Shown here: one piece after another, positions 7,134 through 16,316 of the stretch | Numbering within the stretch: position 1 is the first letter of the stretch | Layout: every line of letters starts with the position of its first letter | Assembly: GCA_947474435.1 (NCBI GenBank) | Contig: CANJII010000013.1 | Span: 1 to 64,000 of the forward strand | Direction: 5' to 3' | From: Chitinophagaceae bacterium | GTDB lineage: Bacteria; Bacteroidota; Bacteroidia; Chitinophagales; UBA10324 | Length of the DNA: 64,000 bases | The notes under the pieces: generated by a model | Databases searched by the model: none | Seen by the model: the letters and a program-made list of their open reading frames with translations, nothing else | Told to the model about the DNA's origin: nothing | Program-made: the position numbers and the translations under genes

Positions 7134-10100
7134 ATGAAGAAAACGCTCCTGCTTTTTTTTGCGTTGGCATATTGGTTATATCCAACTGCTTCACAAGCAA
7201 CGCACATTGTAGGAGGAGAGTTAACTTATAAATATCTTGGCAGTAATATTTACCAGATTAAATTAGAGTTATACAGAGATTGCAACGCCTCTACAAATTT
7301 TGATCAGGACATCACTTTTTTTATTTTCAGCACCACTTCCAATCAATTGGTTGATCAGGTTGATAATGTAACTTATCCGGGAGCTATACCAATTCCAAAT
7401 AATTCAGGAAATATTTGTTTAACCACTCCACCGAACATTTGCGTTGAGGCAGCTGTATATACCACCAACAAACAACTTTTACCAATAGCCGGTGGATATA
7501 CAATAGTTTATCAAAGATGCTGCAGAAATAATTCTATTCTAAACATAAACAATCCGGGTACTTACGGTGCAACTTTTATGGCTACAATTCCAGATGCATC
7601 TGTTGCCGCCGGAAACAGTAGTCCGGAGTTCACAAATTTTCCTCCAACTTGCATTTGTGTAAATGAACCGCTTGTGTTTGACCATGTGGCAACCGATTTT
7701 AACGGGGATCAATTGGTATATAGTTTTTATAATCCGTTTAACGGTGGTGGAACCGGAAACCCAATTCCTAATCCTGCCTCTCCTCCTCCATATTCACTCA
7801 TTCCATTTACAGGAGGATATACTTTTAATAATCCGGTTGGGGGCACTCCTCAAGTAGCAATTAATTCAGCAACCGGAATGATAACAGGAATTCCGAATAC
7901 TCTTGGGCAATTTGTGGTTGGCGTATGTGTAAAGGAATACCGAAATGGGAATTTAGTAAGCAGCCATTACAGAGATTTTCAATTTAATGTGGTTCAGTGC
8001 ATTCAAAATGTTAATGCCATTATTCCACCAACATTTACTGTTTGTAAAGGAGCTCCATTAACTTTCACCAATACAAGTACAAATTCAACTTATTATTATT
8101 GGGATTTTGGAGCAGCTGGAAATGGAGATACTTCACATTTGTTTTCTCCAACGTATACCTACAACACTGCCGGAACTTATACTGTGAAGTTAATAGTAAA
8201 TAAAGGATATCCATGTGCTGATACTGCTACATCAATTGTAACTGTAAACCCAATTCCAACAGCAACTCCTTCTAATAACAGCCCTGTATGTGTTGGCTCA
8301 CCTATAAATTTATATGCGGTGGCAATTCTTGGTAGCTATGCATGGACTGGTCCTAATGGATTTTCTTCTTCAGCTCAAAATCCGGTAATCAATAGTTCGG
8401 TTCTCGCAAATTCAGGGGTGTATCACTTAGCTGTAACAGCTCTTGGATGTACTAGTGTAAATGCAGGCAATACAAATGTTGTGGTTAATCCAATTCCTGT
8501 AGCACCTACTATTTCAAGCAATGCTCCTATTTGTGTGGGAGTTCCATTACAACTTACTGCAGTTCCTGTTGCAGGTGCAACTTATTCATGGACAGGCCCG
8601 AATGGATTTTCTTCTGTTCTTCCAAATCCACTTATCAATAATACGGTTGCTGCCAATGCCGGAAATTATTCGTGTAGTGTTACTGTGAACGGTTGCACAA
8701 GCTCAGCATCAATTACTAATGTTATTTTATTTCCAAGCCCCACTGCACCAACACCTTCAAACAATGCACCTTTCTGTCCGGGTAATACTTTACAACTTTC
8801 TGCGGATACTGTTACAGGTGCAACTTATTCCTGGACTGGTCCGAATGGTTTTTCTTCCAATCAACAAAATCCTTCAATTCCAAATACAACTTCTGCCAAT
8901 GCAGGAAATTATTCTTTAAGCATTAATGTTAATGGCTGCAATAGCCTGCCATTAATAACCAATGTTGTTATCTATCCAATACCTGTTGCTACTCCAACAT
9001 CTAACAGTCCTGTTTGTCCGGGCACATCAATAAATTTATTTGCTGCAACAGTTGTTGGTGGTTCTTATTCATGGATTGGTCCGAATGGATTTTCTTCTTC
9101 TGCACAATTTCCGGTAATACCAAATGCAACAAATGCCGATGGCGGAATATATACTTTAAATGTAACTGCAAATGGATGTACAAATACAAATGCAGGGACA
9201 ACTACTGTAATAATTAACCCCGTTCCTGCCGCGCCTGTTCTTTCAAACACCAGTCCTATTTGTGTTGGTACCACTTTGCAATTAAATGCTGTAACTGTAT
9301 TCAATGCAACCTATCAATGGACAGGACCAAACGGATTTACATCTTCTTTGCAAAATCCAATTATCAATTCAACTGTTCCAGCTAATGCAGGAGTATATTC
9401 CTGCATTGTTATTAAGCTTGGATGTTTAAGTGCTCCCTCAACAACCACTGTTATTTTAAATCCGATTCCAATTGCACCGACTCCAACGACCAATGCTCCA
9501 ATCTGTCAAGGGGTTACTCTTAATCTGATTGCTGCGCCAATTGCAAATGCTTCTTATTCATGGACAGGGCCGAATGGATTTTCTTCTGTTTTACAAAATC
9601 CCTTTATAAATAATACCATTGTTGCAAATGCCGGAAATTATTCGTTAACAATAAATGTGAATGGTTGCAATAGTTTACCTCTAACAACCAATGTAATTAT
9701 TTATCCAACGCCCAATGCAATTGCCAGCAGTAACAGCCCGACTTGCAATGGTCAATCAGTACAATTATTTGCTTCAACATTTGCAGGCGGTTCTTATTCA
9801 TGGACAGGTCCAGCAGGATTTACATCAACACAACAAAATCCAATAATCCCAATTTCATCTGCAATTAATGCCGGAACATTTACGCTAACTGCCACAGCAA
9901 ATGGATGCTTAGGAAATCCATCGAGCACCAATGTTATTGTCAATCCAATTCCTACAGCACCGGTTATCAGTACTAACGCACCGTTGTGTTCGGGACAAAT
10001 ATTAAATCTTACAGCGCAAAATGTTGGGGGCGGAACTTTTCATTGGACAGGTCCAAATAATTTTAATTCTTTTTTACAAAATCCAGTTATCGCAAATGTT

Positions 10101-12455
10101 CCCTTTGCCAATTCAGGAATTTATAATGCAACAGTAACTGTGCTTGGATGCACAAGTTTGCCAGCTACTACAAATGCTGTAATAAATTTATCTCCACCTG
10201 CAACTCCGGTAAATAACGGACCATTGTGCGATGGACAAACTCTGAATTTAACAACACAACCGATTGCAGGTTCAACTTATTCATGGACCGGACCGAATGG
10301 ATATACTTCCAATCAACAAAATCCCGTAATAAATAATGTAACAGTTGCAAATAATATGGGAAGCTATTCGCTCACAATGTCTTTAGCTGGTTGCATTGGA
10401 AATACTGTTTCAACCAATGTGGTTATCCATCCTATTCCGGCTGTTCCTGTTTTATCATCGAACAGTCCGATTTGTGCAGGACAAACTTTACAGTTGAATG
10501 CAGCAAATATTCCAACCGGAATTTTTGCTTGGACAGGACCGAATAGTTTTTCTTCTGCTATACAGAATCCAACAATACCGGCAGCAACTCTTGCAGCAAG
10601 TGGTACATACAACGCAACAGTAAAATTATTTAACTGCACAAGTCTGCCGTCAAGCATTGTTGTTTTAGTAAAACCTGTTCCATTAGCTCCTGGTGCAACA
10701 AGCAATTCACCAGTGTGTGCAGGGCAAACTATTACACTGAACGCAGGAAATATTGCAAGTGGAATATATTCATGGACAGGGCCCGTTTCATTTACATCCG
10801 CTTTACAAAATCCAACCAGAACAAATTCAATAGTTTCACATTCCGGAAATTATACTGTTACAGTTTCAGTGAATGGATGCGCTTCGCCTGCGTCAACAGT
10901 AAATGTGATTGTGAATCCAATACCTTCATCAGCATTTAATTTTACTCCACCATCACTTTGTGCAGGCGATAATTCAACCGCAACTTATGCAGGTTCATCT
11001 CTTGCAACTGCAACTTACAATTGGAATTTTGGCAGTGCCGTTTCAACTGGCGGGCCCGGACAAGGCCCATATAATTTAAACTGGACGAATGCAGGTAACT
11101 ACAATGTATCATTAACTGTTACTGAAAATGGTTGCACTTCTCCTGCCACTTCACATTCCATAATTGTTTATCCGGTTCCAACATCAACATTTAATTTACC
11201 TGCTGCAATTTGCCAATCGGACAGTGCATTAATTTCTTATTCAGGAAGTGCATCTGCAACCGGAACTTACACTTGGGATTTTGGTGGAGGAATAATTTTG
11301 AGCGGAAGCGGACAAGGTCCATATCAAATAAAATATAATTCACCGGGCACTTACAATATCACACTTACAGTTTCTGAAAATAGTTGTCCATCGGTAATTA
11401 CAACTCACAGCATTATTGTAAATCAGGTTCCAACTGCTGATTTCAATGTTACACCTTCAGTTATTTGTCCTGATCAGGATGCTATGATTACTTACAATGG
11501 AACTGCAACAACTGCCGCAACTTTCAATTGGAATTTTGACAGCGGAACTATTAATACCGGAACCGGAATTGGTCCCTACTCAGTTCACTTTTTAAATTCC
11601 GGTATTGATACCATCACACTTACAGTTACAGAAAACAATTGCACATCATCACAGATTTCTCAAATAATATTAATTGATTTGTTGCCACAGGTTTTATTTA
11701 ATGTTACAGATAGTTTTGGTTGCGATCCGCTAACTACTTCGTTTATAAATCAAAGTTTACTTGGAAATACTTTCTTGTGGCATTTCGGTGATGATGGTAC
11801 CAGCTCTGATGAAAATCCAACTCATACTTATGATCCTGGAAATTTTACAGTCCAGTTAATTGTCACTACATTATCAGGGTGCATTGATTCATTGACCAAA
11901 CCGAATTTTATTGAAGTGTTAAACAATCCGGTTGCAAATTTTTCAGCCACACCTGAAACAGAAAATGTGACTGAAATAAAGGATGCCACATTCAGTTTTA
12001 TAAATCATTCAACTTATTCCGATTCATACAAATGGTTTTTTGGAGATGGTGACAGCAGCACATTATTTTCAACATCGCATACTTATTCTGATTCAGGAAA
12101 TTATGATGTGATGCTGATTGCTTATAACAACATTGGGTGTACCGATACTTTTATCCTGGGGAAATTTATTGTGGTTCCGAATATCAATTATTTTATTCCA
12201 ACCGCTTTCACTCCAAACAACGATGGAGTGAATGATATTTTTTATGTGTATGGAAGAAGCTTGCAGAATGTTCACTTGTTGATTTATGACCGAACCGGCG
12301 AAAAAGTTTTTGAATCAAACGGAATTTATCAGGGCTGGGATGGCACCTTTAGAAATTCGCCGGTGAATACAGGCGTGTTTGTTTATTATGCTGAAGTTGA
12401 AACCATGAAGGGTGACATTATTATTCTGAAAGGTGATGTGACACTGATGCGGTAA
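7134..12455 (+). CDS. Giant gliding-type (T9SS type B) adhesin with 11 Ig-like repeats
   Basis: 1773 aa. The signal peptide ends near 'TASQA', followed by the N-terminal module common in this class ('THIVGGELTYKYLG'). A PKD domain comes next ('YYYWDFGAAGNGD', about 320-375), then eleven Ig-like repeats of about 80 aa, each with 'SNSPVCxGxxLxL', 'YSWTGPNGFSSxxQNP' and a closing 'GC'. Three PKD-like units with 'ATYNWNFGS/TYTWDFGGG' and two classical PKD domains ('FLWHFGDDGTSSDENP', 'YKWFFGDGDSST') follow. The end is the gliding-motility C-terminal domain ('FIPTAFTPNNDGVNDIF', 'YQGWDGTFRN'), the type B T9SS signal. Family knowledge supports a cell-surface adhesin or matrix role; the ligand is unknown. 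A histidine kinase/LytTR pair follows 87 bp downstream. Confidence 0.9.
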   Translation: MKKTLLLFFALAYWLYPTASQATHIVGGELTYKYLGSNIYQIKLELYRDCNASTNFDQDITFFIFSTTSNQLVDQVDNVTYPGAIPIPNNSGNICLTTPPNICVEAAVYTTNKQLLPIAGGYTIVYQRCCRNNSILNINNPGTYGATFMATIPDASVAAGNSSPEFTNFPPTCICVNEPLVFDHVATDFNGDQLVYSFYNPFNGGGTGNPIPNPASPPPYSLIPFTGGYTFNNPVGGTPQVAINSATGMITGIPNTLGQFVVGVCVKEYRNGNLVSSHYRDFQFNVVQCIQNVNAIIPPTFTVCKGAPLTFTNTSTNSTYYYWDFGAAGNGDTSHLFSPTYTYNTAGTYTVKLIVNKGYPCADTATSIVTVNPIPTATPSNNSPVCVGSPINLYAVAILGSYAWTGPNGFSSSAQNPVINSSVLANSGVYHLAVTALGCTSVNAGNTNVVVNPIPVAPTISSNAPICVGVPLQLTAVPVAGATYSWTGPNGFSSVLPNPLINNTVAANAGNYSCSVTVNGCTSSASITNVILFPSPTAPTPSNNAPFCPGNTLQLSADTVTGATYSWTGPNGFSSNQQNPSIPNTTSANAGNYSLSINVNGCNSLPLITNVVIYPIPVATPTSNSPVCPGTSINLFAATVVGGSYSWIGPNGFSSSAQFPVIPNATNADGGIYTLNVTANGCTNTNAGTTTVIINPVPAAPVLSNTSPICVGTTLQLNAVTVFNATYQWTGPNGFTSSLQNPIINSTVPANAGVYSCIVIKLGCLSAPSTTTVILNPIPIAPTPTTNAPICQGVTLNLIAAPIANASYSWTGPNGFSSVLQNPFINNTIVANAGNYSLTINVNGCNSLPLTTNVIIYPTPNAIASSNSPTCNGQSVQLFASTFAGGSYSWTGPAGFTSTQQNPIIPISSAINAGTFTLTATANGCLGNPSSTNVIVNPIPTAPVISTNAPLCSGQILNLTAQNVGGGTFHWTGPNNFNSFLQNPVIANVPFANSGIYNATVTVLGCTSLPATTNAVINLSPPATPVNNGPLCDGQTLNLTTQPIAGSTYSWTGPNGYTSNQQNPVINNVTVANNMGSYSLTMSLAGCIGNTVSTNVVIHPIPAVPVLSSNSPICAGQTLQLNAANIPTGIFAWTGPNSFSSAIQNPTIPAATLAASGTYNATVKLFNCTSLPSSIVVLVKPVPLAPGATSNSPVCAGQTITLNAGNIASGIYSWTGPVSFTSALQNPTRTNSIVSHSGNYTVTVSVNGCASPASTVNVIVNPIPSSAFNFTPPSLCAGDNSTATYAGSSLATATYNWNFGSAVSTGGPGQGPYNLNWTNAGNYNVSLTVTENGCTSPATSHSIIVYPVPTSTFNLPAAICQSDSALISYSGSASATGTYTWDFGGGIILSGSGQGPYQIKYNSPGTYNITLTVSENSCPSVITTHSIIVNQVPTADFNVTPSVICPDQDAMITYNGTATTAATFNWNFDSGTINTGTGIGPYSVHFLNSGIDTITLTVTENNCTSSQISQIILIDLLPQVLFNVTDSFGCDPLTTSFINQSLLGNTFLWHFGDDGTSSDENPTHTYDPGNFTVQLIVTTLSGCIDSLTKPNFIEVLNNPVANFSATPETENVTEIKDATFSFINHSTYSDSYKWFFGDGDSSTLFSTSHTYSDSGNYDVMLIAYNNIGCTDTFILGKFIVVPNINYFIPTAFTPNNDGVNDIFYVYGRSLQNVHLLIYDRTGEKVFESNGIYQGWDGTFRNSPVNTGVFVYYAEVETMKGDIIILKGDVTLMR
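8247..10920 (+). repeat. In-gene tandem array of 11 Ig-like coding repeats
   Basis: Within the giant adhesin, units of roughly 240 bp recur eleven times. Each carries close variants of a 'TATTCATGGACAGGTCCGAA' segment coding YSWTGPN, followed about 30 bp later by AA(A/T)CC for 'QNP'. The period is about 80 codons and the units are diverged at DNA level, so the array is older than a recent expansion but could still recombine. Confidence 0.85.
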
Positions 12456-12542
12456 TTTTTTTATTAGAATTTTATTCCGACAGATTTATTTTAATCACCT
12501 CTTTAATTATTTCCCGTTATCCTGATTTCTATTTTTGATTGA

Positions 12543-13586
12543 ATGATTAAAGAACAAATGAAAAAAAGAATTCTGCATATTATTATTCACTGTATCGGAT
12601 GCTTTGTGCTTTTATCGTTACCGATACTATTTAACCCTGAACGGCACCTGACAATTGAATCTGTTTTTAATCCGTTTGCGCAGCGCGATTTTTTATGTTT
12701 CATTTTAATGATTGGGTTTTTCTATCTGAATTTTTTTGTGCTCATTCCAAAATTTTATTTCAACGGGAAACATTTTTTATTTTTTCTGATGATGGTGATT
12801 GCACTTGCTGTTGTTGTTTTCATCCCGGAATTAATATTTCATTTCAAATTCGAAAATGATTTTCATGAACTCGTTCATGAGCCATCACATTTTCCACCAC
12901 CTCCGTTTTTCTTTTTGATAAGCAGAAATTTATTTCTTTTCATTATCGTTTTATTTCTTTCTCTCTTTATTAAAATTACCAGTCAGTTAAAGAAAACAGA
13001 AAAAGAAAAATTAAAAGCGGAATTATCTTTTTTGCGAGCTCAGATTAATCCACATTTTTTATTCAACACACTGAACAGTATTTATTCACTCGCCATTCAA
13101 AAATCAGATCAGACTCCTAAGGCGGTTGTAAGCCTTTCAAACCTGATGAGGTATGTGACAACGGAGGCACACAAAGAGTTCGTGCCATTGGATGATGAAA
13201 TAGTTTACATCAACAATTACATTAACTTACAGGTAATACGGTTGGGCGATACAGTGAAAATTAATTTTAATTTGGCAGGGAAAATGGACGATCACCTGAT
13301 TGCACCAATCATATTAATTCCGTTTGTTGAGAATGCTTTTAAGTACGGAGTGAACCCTGAAAAAAATTCGTTGATACAAATAAATATTAAACTGGAGAAT
13401 TCAATTTTGAATATGGTGGTTTATAATCTGAAAGTTTATGAACCAAAAGAAAATGAAAAAGTAAGTGGCCATGGAATTTCAATTACCAAAAACCGATTGA
13501 ATGTTTTATACCCAAACAAACACACTCTCATAATTAAAGACAGTCCGAATGACTACACAATTGATTTGAAAATAAATCTGAAATGA
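12543..13586 (+). CDS. LytS-family sensor histidine kinase
   Basis: 347 aa integral-membrane sensor kinase. About four hydrophobic helices occupy residues 10-150, followed by a short charged linker ('SQLKKTEKEKLKAEL'). The His_kinase (PF06580-type) phospho-acceptor box 'RAQINPHFLFNTLNSIYSL' comes next, and the ATP-binding half has an N-box 'PFVENAFKYGV' and a glycine segment 'GHGISITKNRL'. There is no periplasmic sensor domain of note, so the signal is probably sensed in the membrane. Its stop overlaps the start of the LytTR regulator by 4 bp (ATGA), showing translational coupling as one two-component pair. An alternative start is the ATG at 12558. Confidence 0.9.
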   Translation: MIKEQMKKRILHIIIHCIGCFVLLSLPILFNPERHLTIESVFNPFAQRDFLCFILMIGFFYLNFFVLIPKFYFNGKHFLFFLMMVIALAVVVFIPELIFHFKFENDFHELVHEPSHFPPPPFFFLISRNLFLFIIVLFLSLFIKITSQLKKTEKEKLKAELSFLRAQINPHFLFNTLNSIYSLAIQKSDQTPKAVVSLSNLMRYVTTEAHKEFVPLDDEIVYINNYINLQVIRLGDTVKINFNLAGKMDDHLIAPIILIPFVENAFKYGVNPEKNSLIQINIKLENSILNMVVYNLKVYEPKENEKVSGHGISITKNRLNVLYPNKHTLIIKDSPNDYTIDLKINLK

Positions 13587-14278
13587 TAAAAGCAATTGCC
13601 ATAGACGATGAACCTCTTGCATTAAATGTGATTGAAGCATTTTGTAAGGAGCTGGATTTTGTTGATCTGCAAAAAACTTTTACCAAACCGCACGACGGAT
13701 TAAAATACCTGAAAAAATTTTCGGTTGATTTATTATTTCTCGATATTAATATGCCACCCATCAGCGGAATAGAATTGTATAAATCCATTCAGCAGGAAAC
13801 GATGGTGATTTTTACTACTGCCTACAGCGAATATGCTGTTGAAAGTTATGAGTTGAATGCAATTGATTTTTTATTGAAGCCATTTGAAAAGGAACGATTC
13901 AATAAAGCAGTAAACCGTGCAAAAGAATTTTACAATTTCAGAACTCAGAAAGAAGAAATTAAAAATCAGTTTCTGTTTGTGAGAGCAGATTACAGTTTAA
14001 TTAAAATTGCCATTGCCGATATTCTTTTCATTGAGGGATTGGATGATTACATAAAAATTATTTTGCCTGATCAGAAACCAATTGTTACACGCATGACCAT
14101 GAAAACTATTTTAGAAAAATTGCCGACTAAAGAATTTATTCGTGTTCATCGTTCATTCATTGTTCCGTTCAGTAAAATTCAAACTGTGAGAAACAAAATC
14201 ATTTCAATTGCAGGAAATGAAATTCCGATTGGTTCAAGTTATGAAGAAGAATTCTTAAAATTTTTCAAACAACATTAA
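13583..14278 (+). CDS. LytTR-family response regulator
   Basis: 231 aa cytoplasmic transcription factor. The receiver domain (about 1-120) has the acidic pair 'IAIDDEP', the phospho-acceptor Asp in 'LLFLDINMPPISG', the Thr/Ser position in 'VIFTTAYSEYAV' and the Lys in 'DFLLKPFEKERF'. The C-terminal LytTR DNA-binding domain (about 135-229) contains 'ILFIEGLDDYIKI' and 'FIRVHRSFIV'. It pairs with the overlapping LytS-type kinase. Targets cannot be read from the sequence; the flanking surface-protein genes are candidates only by position. Confidence 0.93.
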   Translation: MIKAIAIDDEPLALNVIEAFCKELDFVDLQKTFTKPHDGLKYLKKFSVDLLFLDINMPPISGIELYKSIQQETMVIFTTAYSEYAVESYELNAIDFLLKPFEKERFNKAVNRAKEFYNFRTQKEEIKNQFLFVRADYSLIKIAIADILFIEGLDDYIKIILPDQKPIVTRMTMKTILEKLPTKEFIRVHRSFIVPFSKIQTVRNKIISIAGNEIPIGSSYEEEFLKFFKQH

Positions 14279-14462
14279 ACCCTGTTTTGATTATTTGAAT
14301 TTTATCAAAAAATTTTAATTCAAATTTCATTCGTTACATTATTCCATTACTGTTTTTATTCATTCAATATTCTCATTGAGCTTTTTATTAAAGTAGTTCA
14401 CCAACAAATATTTTTAATTTCTTGCTCTGTACTTTTTCATTGCAATCTAAAACTACGAGAAA

Positions 14463-16073
14463 ATGAAAAAAAATCTGATTCTGCTTTTTTCCGCTGTCAC
14501 TGTAATTTCATGCGGAATATTGTTTTCATCAAAAACAATAATGGGTGACACTTCCGGACCGTCGGCAGGCAAGTGCGGAGCGCCAAGCGACAATTTTTCA
14601 AATTGCACTTCGTGTCATAACGGAACCGCTGCGACCGCAACAGGATGGATAACTTCAACAATACCCGCAAGTGGTTATATACCCGGGAATACTTACACCA
14701 TAACAGCAACTGCAACATATGCTGCTCTGGTAAGATATGGATTTCAGATTTCACCTCAAAATTCAACCGGAGTTAAATTGGGGACATTAGTAATTACAAA
14801 TTCAACCGCCACTAAACTTGTTGGTACCGGAAAATATGTTGAACACACTTCAGCCGGAACTACAGGAAGCACCGGTTCACACACCTGGACCTTCAATTGG
14901 ATAGCTCCAGCGGCCGGAAGCGGACCTGTTAATTTTTACGGTGCTTTTAATTGTGCAAATAATAACGGAAGTGAAAGTGGTGATCATATTTACCTGAGTA
15001 CTTTGTCGGTCAATCAATGTAATGTAACTGCTGGAATAATAAATTCGAATCCTGCGTTATGTGCAACAGATTCAAACACTTTAGTTGCATCAGGTGGAAG
15101 CAACTTTTTATGGAACAACGGAGCAACCACTTCAACCATAAAAGTTTTATCAGGAAATTATTCAGTTACTGTTTCAAGTGGCACTTCATGTTCCGCAACT
15201 TCATCTATAAATATACTTGCGCCTGTTTGTGCAATACCTACAAATGATACTGCAACATCAATTCAAAGTACGAAAGCAACAATTAGTTGGATCGGAAATA
15301 GCTGTGCTGCCGGATACAGCGTTCAGGTTAGGTCGCTTGGAACGACTGTCTGGAGTACACTGAGTGTAACGGCACCGACAACAACTAAAATAGTAAGCGG
15401 ACTTCAAGCGCTAACAACTTATGAATATCGTGTAAAAACAAACTGCAATGCTGCAGGCACCATTTCATCAGCATATTCTGTCATAAAAACATTTTCAACT
15501 CCTTGTAGCTGCGGAAAACCAACAGCTATTTCTGTATCAGGAATAACTTCTACCTCTTCAATAATTTCATGGACAGGCAATTCCTGCGCTGTAAAATACC
15601 GTGTACAATACCGCGCATCCGGTACAACAGCCTGGGTTACAAAATCAACAGTTCCACCTGTAACAACTTATACACTTACAGGTCTTCTTGCCAATACATC
15701 CTATCAATACCGTATGAGAACCGATTGTAATTCTACCGGCAGTATTAATTCCGGATATACAGCAATCGGAACATTTACTACCGCAGCAAGAATGGAAGAA
15801 GAACTTCAAACGGTTGAAGTAAATAAACTCATCATTTTTCCAAACCCAACGGATGGAAAATTTTTAGCAACCATTTTTTCAGTTAAAGAAGAAACCTCCA
15901 TCATTTGTGTAAGAGATTTGTTAGGGAGAGAAATAATTAATGAAAACCTTCCGCTACTTGCAGGAGAAAACAATTTTGATTTTACTTTGGAAAATTATCC
16001 TTCAGGAATTTATTCCATTGAATTAAAAACAGCTGAAGGGATTTGCACGAATAAAATGATTGTTAAAAATTAA
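14463..16073 (+). CDS. T9SS type A protein with anchor-V domain, CxxCH and two FN3 domains
   Basis: 536 aa secreted protein. After a signal peptide, residues about 30-190 form a 'choice-of-anchor V'/reeler-like domain containing 'NCTSCHNGT', a canonical CxxCH site that could bind c-type heme. It also has 'GYIPGNTYTITATATY' and 'HTWTFNWIAPAAGSG'. A small Ig-like unit follows ('LVASGGSNFLWNNGATT'), then two fibronectin type III domains (about 258-345 and 350-440; 'ATISWIGNSCAAGYSVQVR', 'SIISWTGNSCAVKYRVQYR') and the sorting tail 'LIIFPNPTDGKFLATIF'. A shorter paralogue of its first domain is encoded at 52887-53720. A strong terminator follows the stop. Confidence 0.85.
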   Translation: MKKNLILLFSAVTVISCGILFSSKTIMGDTSGPSAGKCGAPSDNFSNCTSCHNGTAATATGWITSTIPASGYIPGNTYTITATATYAALVRYGFQISPQNSTGVKLGTLVITNSTATKLVGTGKYVEHTSAGTTGSTGSHTWTFNWIAPAAGSGPVNFYGAFNCANNNGSESGDHIYLSTLSVNQCNVTAGIINSNPALCATDSNTLVASGGSNFLWNNGATTSTIKVLSGNYSVTVSSGTSCSATSSINILAPVCAIPTNDTATSIQSTKATISWIGNSCAAGYSVQVRSLGTTVWSTLSVTAPTTTKIVSGLQALTTYEYRVKTNCNAAGTISSAYSVIKTFSTPCSCGKPTAISVSGITSTSSIISWTGNSCAVKYRVQYRASGTTAWVTKSTVPPVTTYTLTGLLANTSYQYRMRTDCNSTGSINSGYTAIGTFTTAARMEEELQTVEVNKLIIFPNPTDGKFLATIFSVKEETSIICVRDLLGREIINENLPLLAGENNFDFTLENYPSGIYSIELKTAEGICTNKMIVKN

Positions 16074-16096
16074 AATAGTCTTTTCATTTTTTTTTG

Positions 16097-16136
16097 AAAT
16101 CCTGCCTTGCATTTTGTGAGGCAGGATTTTTAATTG
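16097..16136 (+). terminator. Rho-independent terminator after the anchor-V/FN3 gene
   Basis: A perfect 11-bp stem AAATCCTGCCT / AGGCAGGATTT (16097-16107 with 16119-16129) has an 11-nt loop and a downstream T-rich tail. It lies 24 bp after the stop of the plus-strand gene. A T-run also precedes it. Confidence 0.85.
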
Positions 16137-16316
16137 TTATCCGTTTATTCCCTCTGAAATCAATTTGTTTTCCTCAAAATATATTAAAGCCTTTTTTATC
16201 GCGATAGTTTTTAATATCGAAATAATTTTGAACTAAGTTATTTAATTTTTTCGCTGCTTTCATTTCTGAATTTACTTTCGCCCCGCAATCAATTATTTTG
16301 TTGAGTGCATTTGATT

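Noticed and set aside
9065-9304. Minus-strand ORFs within the giant adhesin, also at 9001-9201 and 10364-10705
   Set aside because: They mirror the repeat-rich coding strand and recur wherever the Ig repeats occur; no independent coding evidence.
8247-10920. Regular repeats suggesting a CRISPR array
   Set aside because: The period of about 240 bp lies in one continuous reading frame with Ig-like protein repeats; there are no short identical direct repeats with unique spacers and no cas genes.
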